A DNA stretch of 38,705 nt from a virus, in IMG/VR virus record IMGVR_UViG_3300023099_000118, positions 1 to 38,705 of that record; one strand, written 5' to 3'. Position numbers and translations under genes: made by a program. The notes beneath the pieces were generated by a model, which was not told the DNA's origin, made no database searches, and saw nothing but the letters and a program-made list of their open reading frames with translations. Positions 19,781 through 27,274 of this stretch are shown here, in pieces. The first letter of the stretch is position 1; each line of letters starts with the position of its first letter.

Positions 19781-21051
19781 AATTTTACTCACCGTTAACC
19801 AGTTGGTTAGGCGGCATCTGGACTGCTGTGCTTGGCGGATCGTCGCAGGTTGCCCAGACGCGCAACCACTCCGAGTCTGATGCGGGCGAGTGCGTAAGTG
19901 CCGATAAAATTTTGCAGCTCACCACGGCGTGGCGTTGCTGCCAAATTATTTCGCAAACAACTTCCATGCTGCCAAGAAAGTTGTATCAAAAAGGGAGTGA
20001 TGATAGCCGCATCGAAATCAAAGATGACTTGAATACGGTGCTGTGTGTGCGGCCAAATTCAATGATGAGCGCATTGAAATACTGGGAAATGCAAGAGATG
20101 TGCGTTTGTCTCTGGGGTAACGCTTACTCAAAAATACTTCGCATTGGTGATCGCGTTGTAGGCCTTGAGCCTTTATTGCCTTCATGCATGACTGTTGTGA
20201 TTGACGGTAAAGATTTGAAGTTTGTTTATACCGACAAAGGTAAGCAAACCACCTATTTGCAGCATGAGATATTTCATATTAAGGGGCTTACCCTGGATGG
20301 AATTATCGGTCTTTCTCCAATTTCTTACGCCAACCAGTTAATGGGGCTTTCGATTGCTGCTGATAAAGCGGCATCGAGTTCGTTTAAAAATGGTATGCGT
20401 CCTGCGGGCGCATTGAGACTTAGCAATTTCCTCAACAAAGAACAGCGCGCTGATGTTAAAGAAAACATCGTGGCTCCGTTTGCTGGCGCGATGGGTGCCG
20501 GCAAAACTTTGGTGCTTGAGGGTGGTATGGAATGGCAGCAAGTCAGCTTCAATCCGATTGATGCTGAGCTGCTCGGCACCCGCAAGTTTCAGCAAGAGAC
20601 TATCGCCGGTTGGTACGGAGTTCCTGCGTGGCTCGCTGGGATCAGTAATAGCGGTACATCAAATTTCGGCACCGGACTTGAGCAGCAAAACCTTGGCTTC
20701 CTGACTTATACCTTGAGCAGTTATATATCTGAAATCGAAAGCGCGGTTAACACCCAGCTGCTTACACCTGCGCAGCGCGCCAAAGGAATTTATCTTGAGC
20801 ATAGCTTGGAAGGTTTGCTTCGTGCGGACAGTGCAGGGCGGGCTTCTTATTACTCGACCATGACCCAAAACGGAATCATGAAGAGAAACGAGGCGCGGAA
20901 AAAAGAAAATCTTCCTCCTGCGGATGGCGGTGATGTGCTGACTGTTCAATCTAATTTAATTCCGCTGGATATGCTGGGAAAAACAAACACACCAACGCAA
21001 TCACTGAAAGACGCGTTGCGCGCAATTATGCAAGAGGATGAAGCAGCATGA
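19777..21051 (+). CDS. Portal protein, HK97 family
   Basis: 424 residues of the HK97-type portal, forming the twelve-subunit ring through which DNA passes. The core starts TTAWRCCQIISQTTSMLPRK, then YWEMQEMCVCLWGNAYSKI, LSPISYANQLMGLSIAADKA, and YGVPAWLAGISNSGTSNFG. These are the standard landmarks. It overlaps both neighbours as ATGA, consistent with coupled translation. Length is in the usual range. Confidence 0.95.
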   Translation: MKFYSPLTSWLGGIWTAVLGGSSQVAQTRNHSESDAGECVSADKILQLTTAWRCCQIISQTTSMLPRKLYQKGSDDSRIEIKDDLNTVLCVRPNSMMSALKYWEMQEMCVCLWGNAYSKILRIGDRVVGLEPLLPSCMTVVIDGKDLKFVYTDKGKQTTYLQHEIFHIKGLTLDGIIGLSPISYANQLMGLSIAADKAASSSFKNGMRPAGALRLSNFLNKEQRADVKENIVAPFAGAMGAGKTLVLEGGMEWQQVSFNPIDAELLGTRKFQQETIAGWYGVPAWLAGISNSGTSNFGTGLEQQNLGFLTYTLSSYISEIESAVNTQLLTPAQRAKGIYLEHSLEGLLRADSAGRASYYSTMTQNGIMKRNEARKKENLPPADGGDVLTVQSNLIPLDMLGKTNTPTQSLKDALRAIMQEDEAA

Positions 21052-21722
21052 TCAAGCAAAAAACATTTCCGTTTGAAGTTAAATCGGTCGATGAAACCAG
21101 CGGTGCCTTCACCGGTTATTTGAGTGTGTTCGGTAATAAAGATTCCTACGGTGATGTGGTAATGCCTGGCGCATTTGCCAAGTCACTTGCTGAGTGGAAC
21201 ACAAAGGGGCGCCTTCCTCCGGTGTTATGGCAGCACCGCAGCGGCGAACCCATCGGGCCATTCACCAAAATGTCTGAGGATGGTGCCGGTTTGTGGGTGG
21301 AGGGCCAGCTGCTCGTTGACGATATCGCCCGTGCACGTGAAGCCCGAGCATTACTCAAAGCAAAAGCGATCGGCGGCATGTCGATTGGTTATGAGGTCGC
21401 GCCAGGTGGTGAAGATTTCGATGCGAAAAACGGTACCAATTATTTAAAAGAATTAGTGTTGTGGGAGGGTTCGATTGTGACCTTTCCCGCGAACGATTTG
21501 GCGGGCGTTACTGATGTTAAATCCATGTTGCTTAAAAATGGATTGCCCAGCCTGAAAGACTTTGAAGGTTTCCTGCGCGAGGCAGGGTTTTCAAAAACTC
21601 AATCCACCGCGATTGCCAATCACGGGTTGAGTTATTTGCTTCGGAGTGAGTCCGGCGCATCGGCAAAACAAGAACTGGATTCAATCCTCGATTTAATCAA
21701 ATCTAGCCCGCGTGTCGGGTAG
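21048..21722 (+). CDS. Prohead protease, HK97 family
   Basis: 224 residues. GYLSVFGNKDSYGDVVMPGA, WQHRSGEPIG (catalytic H63) and IGGMSIGYEV (catalytic S112) are the family signatures. It cleaves the scaffold domain from the capsid protein during prohead maturation. The C-terminal third (about 155-224) is variable and probably guides it into the prohead. It overlaps the portal gene by four bases and ends nine bases before the capsid gene. Confidence 0.95.
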   Translation: MIKQKTFPFEVKSVDETSGAFTGYLSVFGNKDSYGDVVMPGAFAKSLAEWNTKGRLPPVLWQHRSGEPIGPFTKMSEDGAGLWVEGQLLVDDIARAREARALLKAKAIGGMSIGYEVAPGGEDFDAKNGTNYLKELVLWEGSIVTFPANDLAGVTDVKSMLLKNGLPSLKDFEGFLREAGFSKTQSTAIANHGLSYLLRSESGASAKQELDSILDLIKSSPRVG

Positions 21723-21730
21723 GAGCCTTT

Positions 21731-23089
21731 ATGAAAAAGTTTCATTTGTCGGCAGTATTTATGCTTGCCGTTATTTTCCTTGTTGCATTAATGCCAGTGG
21801 TAATTGGCTTTAATGTTCTCGGCGTTGGTGCCTCTGTCGCTGTGCTGGTTATCGCTGGTTTGATTGCTGAGCCTGCACCCAATGGTTATGTGTCGCCCCG
21901 TATGTCGCCAATGCGAGGTGAGGCGGGTGCGCCGGAAATTAAAGAAGTGGTGCTTGCTGCGCTAAAAGAGCGGGATACTGAATTAAATAAATTCATCGCC
22001 AAATCTGATCAAGATATTAAGGATCACGGCAAGGTGCTTGATGACACTAAGCAAGCTATTCAGGAATTAACTGAAAAAGGCATTGAGCTTACTGAGCGCC
22101 TGTTGGCTGCTGAGCAAAAAAGTGCGGAAACGGAAAAGAATCGCGGGCAAAAAGAATTATCACCGGGTGAGCTGTTTGCGAAGTCTGACGCATTAAAAGA
22201 TTTCGCAAGTCGCGGCGGTAAAGGTGCCTCGCAAACGTTGGAATTGAAAGCAATTACATCTGGCGCTTTGTCGGGTGGTGCCGGTATTTGGTCTGATCGT
22301 CTTGCTGGTGTAGTTGAAGATCCGCTGCGTCCGCTTACCGTTCGTGACTTGTTGGATCAGGGCACTACCGATTCGAATTTGATTGAGTGGGTTCGCGAGA
22401 ATGTATTCACTAACAATGCGCGGCCAGTTACAGAAGGTGCCAGTAAGCCTGAATCAAATATCACTTACGAGCGCATTGATGTACCTGTGCGCACGATTGC
22501 CCATTGGATACCTGCAACAAAGCAGGTCCTTGCCGACTTTCCTCAATTGCAAACGTTGATCAACGGCCGCCTGACGTACGGCCTGAAAATCAAAGAAGAG
22601 GATCAGATTTTATTGGGTGATGGTACTGGTGAAAATATTCACGGCCTTGTGCCGCAGGCGACCGCCTATGATGTTGCAAGAAACAAATCAGGCGACACCA
22701 AAATCGATCAAATTCGCCATGCGGTCTTGCAGGTACGTCAGGCTTTTTACCCTGCAACCGGCATCGTGATGAATCCTGCTGACTGGGAGGCAATTGAGCT
22801 GCAAAAAGATGGTGAAGACCGCTACCTTTTTGCAAATCCCAACACGCTGAATGTGCGCACCTTGTGGGGCTTGCCTGTTGTGGAGTCTGATGCGATGCCG
22901 TCCGGTGAATTCCTGGTTGGCTCCTTCCGTATGGCGGCCACTTTGTTTGACCGGATGTTGGCAAGTATCGCTATGGCTGATCAGCACGCCGATTTCTTCA
23001 TCAAGAACATGATTGCCATTCTTGCTGAAGAGCGCCTTGCCCTTGCGGTATCGCGTCCAAAAGCGTTTGTGCACGGCGATTTCATTTAA
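21731..23089 (+). CDS. Major capsid protein, HK97 family
   Basis: 452 residues. About 66-138 is a coiled-coil scaffold (delta) domain, about 165-180 is the likely protease cleavage zone, and 180-452 is the HK97 fold (GGAGIWSDRLAGVV, AHWIPATKQVLADFPQL, EEDQILLGDGTGENIHGLV, TLWGLPVVESDAMP). Unusually, residues 5-46 are two strongly hydrophobic segments before the scaffold. The ATG has the best ribosome site (GTAGGAGCCTTT), so I keep that start. No other ATG with a ribosome site lies between the hydrophobic part and the scaffold. Confidence 0.93.
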   Translation: MKKFHLSAVFMLAVIFLVALMPVVIGFNVLGVGASVAVLVIAGLIAEPAPNGYVSPRMSPMRGEAGAPEIKEVVLAALKERDTELNKFIAKSDQDIKDHGKVLDDTKQAIQELTEKGIELTERLLAAEQKSAETEKNRGQKELSPGELFAKSDALKDFASRGGKGASQTLELKAITSGALSGGAGIWSDRLAGVVEDPLRPLTVRDLLDQGTTDSNLIEWVRENVFTNNARPVTEGASKPESNITYERIDVPVRTIAHWIPATKQVLADFPQLQTLINGRLTYGLKIKEEDQILLGDGTGENIHGLVPQATAYDVARNKSGDTKIDQIRHAVLQVRQAFYPATGIVMNPADWEAIELQKDGEDRYLFANPNTLNVRTLWGLPVVESDAMPSGEFLVGSFRMAATLFDRMLASIAMADQHADFFIKNMIAILAEERLALAVSRPKAFVHGDFI

Positions 23090-23117
23090 TCGCTTGGGAT
23101 CGTAATCAATAGTCAGG

Positions 23118-23144
23118 AAAGGCTGGGGAAACCCGGCCTTTTTC
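23118..23144 (+). terminator. Terminator after capsid gene
   Basis: AAAGGCTGGG and CCCGGCCTTT form a ten-base stem closed by GAAA, followed by T residues. It probably gives more capsid mRNA than downstream mRNA. The next gene starts five bases later and lacks a ribosome site. Confidence 0.85.
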
Positions 23145-23148
23145 ATTT

Positions 23149-23385
23149 ATGAATTTGATATCGCTAACCAGTTTTAACGGCCGCCTTGGCCACATTAAAC
23201 GCGATCAGCCATTCAGTTGTGATGAAGGCTATGGCAAAGAATTGATTGGAAAAAAAATGGCGATCGAAGCACCAAAAAATAAAGCGAAAACCGACCCAAA
23301 AAACAAAAGCGCTGGCGCCAGTGCGTCATCCTCGCCAGCGGCCCGAGCCTCAACAGGAAAGACGCAGAACAAGCAAAGCAATTAG
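23149..23385 (+). CDS. Small post-capsid protein, zero-frame product
   Basis: 78 residues, MNLISLTSFNGRLGHIKRDQ at the start then a lysine-rich tail. Small proteins opening MxLI-LTSF often follow capsid genes in such phages, with unknown role. After codon 52 the frame overlaps the DUF115-like protein and turns low complexity (SAGASASSSPAARAS), as expected of an out-of-frame shadow. A slippery A-AAA-AAC at 23298 would let part of the ribosomes shift into the other protein. No ribosome site precedes the ATG. Confidence 0.6.
   Translation: MNLISLTSFNGRLGHIKRDQPFSCDEGYGKELIGKKMAIEAPKNKAKTDPKNKSAGASASSSPAARASTGKTQNKQSN
23298..23340 (+). promoter_or_regulatory. Predicted -1 frameshift signal in post-capsid gene
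   Basis: The heptamer A-AAA-AAC (23298-23304) lies in frame with the 23149 gene. After a 5-base spacer, CGCTGGCG (23310-23317) pairs with CGCCAGCG (23333-23340) to make an eight-base, GC-rich stem with a 15-base loop. A -1 shift leads into the DUF115-like frame. Confidence 0.65.
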
Positions 23386-23933
23386 GGCCAGTCATTGCGA
23401 TCAATAGCACTTGGCAAATGGCGCCCTGGGCTGATGTGGTTTATGCATGTGATTGGCAGTGGTGGAATTGTTACCACGTAGCAACGGCAACTTTTCGTGG
23501 TGAGCGCTGGACCTGCAATGACCGCGCTGCTGAAGAGTTCGGCTTGTCACATGTGGAGCCCATTCATGGCGGTGATTTTAAATATCGCGATGGCGCAATT
23601 CACGCAGGCAATAACAGCGGTTACCAGGCAATTCAATTGGCGCACATGTTTGGCGCAACACGAATTATTTTATTGGGTTTTGATTTTCAGCGCACCGGTG
23701 GGCAAACCCACTGGCACGGTGACCACCCTGCAGGATTTGCCAACGGCGGCAATTACAAAGAATGGGGTAGGCAGATGGCAATTTTAAATGCGCATTTGCA
23801 GTCGGTCGGTGTGGAGGTGATTAACTGCACACGTGAAACCGCGCTGGAATGTTTTAAAAAAGCATCGCTTGAAAATATTGTGGAGCAATTCAATGCAACA
23901 AATGGCCGGAATGAAAAAGCCATCGTGGCGTGA
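23304..23933 (+). CDS. DUF115-like protein, expressed by -1 frameshift
   Basis: The 209 codons after the shift read QKRWRQCVILASGPSLNRKD, then VIAINSTWQMAPWADVVYAC. ILASGPSL is the nucleotide-sugar-type loop of DUF115/Maf-like proteins, and GYQAIQLAHMFGATRIILLG matches their second Rossmann half. There is no ATG, GTG or TTG between the stop at 23280 and ATG 23418, which lies past the motif and has no ribosome site. With the upstream 52 codons the product is 261 residues. It may act on sugars; DUF115-related enzymes resemble sialyltransferases. A single-base indel is the rival explanation. Confidence 0.65.
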   Translation, partial: QKRWRQCVILASGPSLNRKDAEQAKQLGPVIAINSTWQMAPWADVVYACDWQWWNCYHVATATFRGERWTCNDRAAEEFGLSHVEPIHGGDFKYRDGAIHAGNNSGYQAIQLAHMFGATRIILLGFDFQRTGGQTHWHGDHPAGFANGGNYKEWGRQMAILNAHLQSVGVEVINCTRETALECFKKASLENIVEQFNATNGRNEKAIVA

Positions 23934-24051
23934 TGCCCCTGAATGGGCAATTGCGCTTAACCAAAGTGAGGCAGGCGAGTGGTTTTGGTCGAGCCTGATT
24001 GATGTTTCGAGTTACATAGAGTCCCGCCCAGGTCTGGCAACTGCATGTTGA
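23893..24051 (+). CDS. Small conserved phage protein
   Basis: 52 residues, MQQMAGMKKPSWRDAPEWAI, with GEWFWSSLIDV later. It starts within the end of the DUF115-like gene with a GTGGAGCAATTC ribosome site and overlaps the GT9-like start by seven bases. The W-R-D-A-P-E-W-A opening recurs in small phage proteins; its role is unknown. The double overlap makes it part of the cassette. Confidence 0.55.
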   Translation: MQQMAGMKKPSWRDAPEWAIALNQSEAGEWFWSSLIDVSSYIESRPGLATAC

Positions 24052-24878
24052 TATATGGCATGCAAGGGCTGGGAGACAATATTTACCAGCGCGCTTTTAT
24101 TAAGCAATTACCGCAACCGATTTATTTGCAAACGCCGTGGCCAGAGTTGTACCGCGATATGCGCGTGCGATTTATTAAGCCCGACACAAAATTACGCACA
24201 CAGCTAAAAAACGTTGAGCGCAACACCCGTTGGGCAGCGCCTTCTTTTTCTCAGCAGGCTAGGCGGGTTTCTTACGGGAACGAGGGGATATACACCGGCA
24301 TGCGGCGCGGTTTTGGTGTTGAGCCTGGCTCGTTGGATTTGCCTGATTTTGGTAGATCGCCGGTAGATGGAAAATATGCAGTTATCCGCCCGGTAACTAT
24401 TCGTTCTGAGTGGCGAGCGGATGCGCGAAACCCGCTGCCGGAGTATGTAAGTGGCGCGGCAAAAATTTTGCGATCGCAAGGTTATACGGTGGTGTCGGTT
24501 GCCGACCTGGAGCCAGAGAAGGAGTGGCTGGTGGGTGAAGTGCCGGATGCGGATATTCGGTTTCACGCCGGTGAATTATCTGTCGATCGATTACTGGCAT
24601 TAATAAATTCTGCCGCGGTTGTCGTTGGCGGCATTGGTTGGATTGTTCCTGCCTGCATCGCTGCAAAGGTGCCGACGTGGATCGTGTGTGGCGGGCAGGG
24701 TGGATTTAATCACCCGAGTTTAATCACCGATTGCACGATGGATTTATCAAAAATTGAATTTGCGTTACCGGAAAATTACTGCCGCTGCACGCGGCGCGAA
24801 CACGAATGCGATAAGCGGATAATTGATCATGACAAACGCTTTGCCGAATGGCTTGACCGACTGCCTGCTCTGGTCTGA
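24045..24878 (+). CDS. GT9/heptosyltransferase-like glycosyltransferase
   Basis: 277 residues. GMQGLGDNIYQRAFIKQLPQ resembles the GxGD opening of GT9 enzymes. LLALINSAAVVVGGIGWIVP and KVPTWIVCGGQGGFNHP match the donor-binding half (usually SNDSG-hA-x-G-P). Asp and Ser expected in that loop are changed to VGGIGW, so activity or substrate may differ. The C-terminus CRCTRREHEC is Cys-rich. It probably sits in one transcript with the DUF115-like and methyltransferase genes. GT9 identity is moderate. Confidence 0.65.
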   Translation: MLIYGMQGLGDNIYQRAFIKQLPQPIYLQTPWPELYRDMRVRFIKPDTKLRTQLKNVERNTRWAAPSFSQQARRVSYGNEGIYTGMRRGFGVEPGSLDLPDFGRSPVDGKYAVIRPVTIRSEWRADARNPLPEYVSGAAKILRSQGYTVVSVADLEPEKEWLVGEVPDADIRFHAGELSVDRLLALINSAAVVVGGIGWIVPACIAAKVPTWIVCGGQGGFNHPSLITDCTMDLSKIEFALPENYCRCTRREHECDKRIIDHDKRFAEWLDRLPALV

Positions 24879-25443
24879 AGAGTTGGGTATGGGCTTTCAC
24901 CCACGCGCGCCAATGAGCTATGAAGGTGATTATTGGCAGCACTACCGCGAGATGGATGCAACCGATATGGGTGCTGCATTAACGCAGGCACGCGTCGAGT
25001 TGGTTCGCCGTCATTTCGGTGGTGTTGTTGTGGATGTGGGTATCGGTGGTGGCCGCTTTGTTGCTGAGGCGGATGCGTATGGTTTTGATGTGAGTGCGAG
25101 TGCCATTGCATGGCTTAAATGCAGTGGCCGCTATCATGACCCCTACGAAATTAGCGTCGCGGCCGTGTGTTGCTGGGACAGTTTAGAACACGTGCCAGAC
25201 CCAAAAGCATTGGTTGCCTGCGCAGTGCAATGGTTGTTTGTATCCATGCCGATTTATAACGATGTGCAGCACTGCCTCGCCTCCAAACATTACAAGCCCG
25301 GTGAACACTTGTGGTACTGGACTGAAAAAGGCTTTATCGACTGGTGCGCGCGTGAAGGCTTTGAGCTTGTGGAAAAAAACCACATCGAAACCACAATAGG
25401 GCGCGAGGGAATAACATCGTTTGCGTTCCGGAGAGTGCAATGA
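24829..25443 (+). CDS. Class I SAM-dependent methyltransferase
   Basis: 204 residues from ATG 24829 (a TTG at 24823 is less likely). VVVDVGIGGGRFVAEADAYG is motif I and AVCCWDSLEHVPDP is the motif with the acidic and W-D-S-LEH pattern of Methyltransf_11/23 proteins. LYWTEKGFIDWC-type ending (HLWYWTEKGFIDWCAREGFE) is common in sugar or lipid methylases. It overlaps the GT9-like gene by 50 bases. The target may be a glycan or a virion protein. Confidence 0.8.
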   Translation: MTNALPNGLTDCLLWSEELGMGFHPRAPMSYEGDYWQHYREMDATDMGAALTQARVELVRRHFGGVVVDVGIGGGRFVAEADAYGFDVSASAIAWLKCSGRYHDPYEISVAAVCCWDSLEHVPDPKALVACAVQWLFVSMPIYNDVQHCLASKHYKPGEHLWYWTEKGFIDWCAREGFELVEKNHIETTIGREGITSFAFRRVQ

Positions 25444-25760
25444 GTTTTATCACCATCGAGCAGGCTAAGCGCCAAATGCAGATTGATGATGACCTGGAAG
25501 ATGATGAGACGATTCAGGAATGCATTGATGACGCGATTCAGGTTGCTGCCGATTTTCTGAATCGGCCAATTCCCTGGGAATTTAATAATGAAAACTCGCC
25601 GCCATCACCAAAAGTGCCCGGTAGTGTGCGTCGCGGAATACTCTATTTGATGACTGAGTTTTATCAGGTGAGAAAGGCGGGGAATGTTGCGGCTGTCATT
25701 ACTCCGGATGCGGCGGTAACAGCCATGCTCTTCCCTTATCGTATTGGGATGGGTGCGTAA
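25440..25760 (+). CDS. Head-tail connector (gp6-like)
   Basis: 106 residues. MSFITIEQAKRQMQIDDDLE, then DETIQECIDDAIQVAADFLN and VRRGILYLMTEFYQVRKAG, match HK97 gp6-type connectors, helical proteins that form a ring under the portal. It overlaps the methyltransferase as ATGA and the next gene as TAATG. The family is confident. Confidence 0.88.
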   Translation: MSFITIEQAKRQMQIDDDLEDDETIQECIDDAIQVAADFLNRPIPWEFNNENSPPSPKVPGSVRRGILYLMTEFYQVRKAGNVAAVITPDAAVTAMLFPYRIGMGA

Positions 25761-26113
25761 TGGCTGAGGACATTAATGAAATTGACCCTGGGCGCATGAA
25801 TAAAAAAGGCATGTTCCAGCGGCGTGTTGAGACGCGTGATGATTTTGGGCAAAAGTCTTTTGGTTGGGTGGATATTTTCCCAAAGAAAGTATGGGTTGAA
25901 TTAATACCAATTTCGGGGCGCGAGCTGCTCTCGGCGCAACAAGTTCGCGGTGAAGTCACGCACCGGATCCGCTGCCGGTACCGCCAAGGGCTGGATGCGG
26001 CTATGCGCTTTGTTTATCGCTCGCGCGTTTACGATTTGCAGGCCGTTATTAATCCGCGTGAAGTCGGCGTGATGCTGGAAATTATGTCGAAAGAGGGGCT
26101 AAGTGATGGCTGA
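25760..26113 (+). CDS. Head-tail adaptor/joining protein
   Basis: 117 residues of the phage head-tail joining family (SPP1 gp16-like). MFQRRVETRDDFGQKSFGWV, then VWVELIPISGRELLSAQQV, and THRIRCRYRQGLDAAMRFVY are the landmarks. The protein closes the portal exit after packaging. It sits in the usual place between connector and tail completion genes. Confidence 0.9.
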   Translation: MAEDINEIDPGRMNKKGMFQRRVETRDDFGQKSFGWVDIFPKKVWVELIPISGRELLSAQQVRGEVTHRIRCRYRQGLDAAMRFVYRSRVYDLQAVINPREVGVMLEIMSKEGLSDG

Positions 26114-26342
26114 TATGCCGGGCAGTGAAGTTAAAAATGTTCCACATCGCCAGCTCATGTTGCGGCGCGATCCGCTGGGCCACTTTTGTTTGCATGATGT
26201 GCTCACGGGTATGCCGCTTGCTGGGCAGGTTGCGGTCAATGTTGAGCAAATTCCATTCGATGTAACCACGGTCACCGTAAAGTTTTCGTGTGATCCACGC
26301 TGCGATGGGCATGTCATTATCGTGGGTGATGATCGTGGCTGA
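26106..26342 (+). CDS. Hypothetical head-tail region protein
   Basis: 78 residues from ATG 26106 (MADMPGSEVKNVPHRQLMLR), beta-rich, with no named family. AGAGGGG lies just upstream. It overlaps the adaptor gene by eight bases and the next by several more. The place would suit a minor connector component, but I see no proof. Confidence 0.5.
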   Translation: MADMPGSEVKNVPHRQLMLRRDPLGHFCLHDVLTGMPLAGQVAVNVEQIPFDVTTVTVKFSCDPRCDGHVIIVGDDRG

Positions 26343-26844
26343 GAATATTCAGCTGCATGGACTGGACGCGCTTAAAAATACACTCAAGGATTTGCCTGCT
26401 GTCATCGGAGAAAAGGTGCTACGGGCTGCTTTGCGTGCTGCCGCCAAACCAATCAGTAATGAAGCGAAAGCCCGTGCGCCGGTACTTAAAGAGCCGGATT
26501 CTCGCCGCAAGCCAGGCACCGTGCAAAAAAATATTATTACCCGGCAATCAAAACAAGAAAAATACGGCGTTTACGTTGGAGTAAAGGCGCTTAAAAAAAA
26601 GCAAATTCTGGCTTTCCGTAAAGCGAATGGCATAAAAAAGGGAAAGGGCGCGAACAATCCTGACGACCCTTATTATTGGATTTTCAATGAATTCGGCACA
26701 TCTAAAATGCCAGCAGCTCCTTTTTTGCGGCCAGCATTTGAAAGTAGAAAATATGAATCACTCAAAAAATTTGAGGATTTATGCAAGCGTAGAGTCGTCA
26801 AAGAGGCTGAAAAACTGGCCAAGCAAAAAGGCATGCCGCAATGA
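26329..26844 (+). CDS. HK97 gp10-like tail completion protein
   Basis: 171 residues from ATG 26329; GTG 26335 after GGGTGAT is equally plausible. IQLHGLDALKNTLKDLPAVI, then AAKPISNEAKARAPV and YWIFNEFGTSKMPAAPFLRP, are the gp10 landmarks. It is a tail-end or stopper protein that joins the tail to the head. Basic and lysine-rich in the middle. It overlaps its neighbours. Confidence 0.88.
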   Translation: MIVAENIQLHGLDALKNTLKDLPAVIGEKVLRAALRAAAKPISNEAKARAPVLKEPDSRRKPGTVQKNIITRQSKQEKYGVYVGVKALKKKQILAFRKANGIKKGKGANNPDDPYYWIFNEFGTSKMPAAPFLRPAFESRKYESLKKFEDLCKRRVVKEAEKLAKQKGMPQ

Positions 26845-27209
26845 TTGAAGCTGAATTGATTAGCGTGCTTAAAAATGATTTGGCGGTTAGCGGCTTGGTG
26901 GCAGACCGGGTGGCGCTAACAGGTCTGCCTGAGGGCGACACGTCACCGTACATTGTTTGCCAATTAATTTATGGATCCCGATCTGGTTCGTTGAGCTCAA
27001 CTGGTCGGTCCCCGAAAAAAAGAATGCAGGTGAGTTGCTATGCGACCACAGGCAAAGGGGCAAAGGATGTTGCTGCTGCTGCGGAATCGGCTATTGAAAA
27101 CTATGATGAATTCGCTGTGGTGTTTTTGGGTGATCAGGATTTGTATGACCCGATAACAAAACTGTTTTACACCGTGCTGGACTATTCCATAACCCAGCAC
27201 ATCAACTAA
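26841..27209 (+). CDS. DUF3168 tail completion protein
   Basis: 122 residues. MIEAELISVLKNDLAVSGLV, then RVALTGLPEGDTSPYIVCQL, GRSPKKRMQVSCYATTG and the final TVLDYSITQH match DUF3168. The family forms the tail terminator ring in lambda-like tails. ATGA overlap with the gp10-like gene. A terminator-like hairpin follows before the tail tube gene. Confidence 0.88.
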   Translation: MIEAELISVLKNDLAVSGLVADRVALTGLPEGDTSPYIVCQLIYGSRSGSLSSTGRSPKKRMQVSCYATTGKGAKDVAAAAESAIENYDEFAVVFLGDQDLYDPITKLFYTVLDYSITQHIN

Positions 27210-27236
27210 TCAAATCACCTAACCACCACCAACAAC

Positions 27237-27263
27237 AGCCCGCCTAGTGTGGGCTTTTTTTTT
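27237..27263 (+). terminator. Hairpin with T-run before tail tube gene
   Basis: AGCCCGC and GTGGGCT make a seven-base stem (one G-U pair) with a five-base loop and a nine-T run, then GGAGAAAAATC, the next ribosome site. It is likely a partial terminator. Confidence 0.75.
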
Positions 27264-27274
27264 GGAGAAAAATC

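Noticed and set aside
23250-23280. A-runs at 23250-23257 and 23274-23279 as frameshift sites
   Set aside because: A -1 shift at either run hits the TAA stop at 23280, so neither can reach the DUF115-like frame.
23418-23933. Independent start of the DUF115-like protein at ATG 23418
   Set aside because: This start would remove the ILASGPSL motif and has no Shine-Dalgarno sequence, so frameshift or an indel explains it better.
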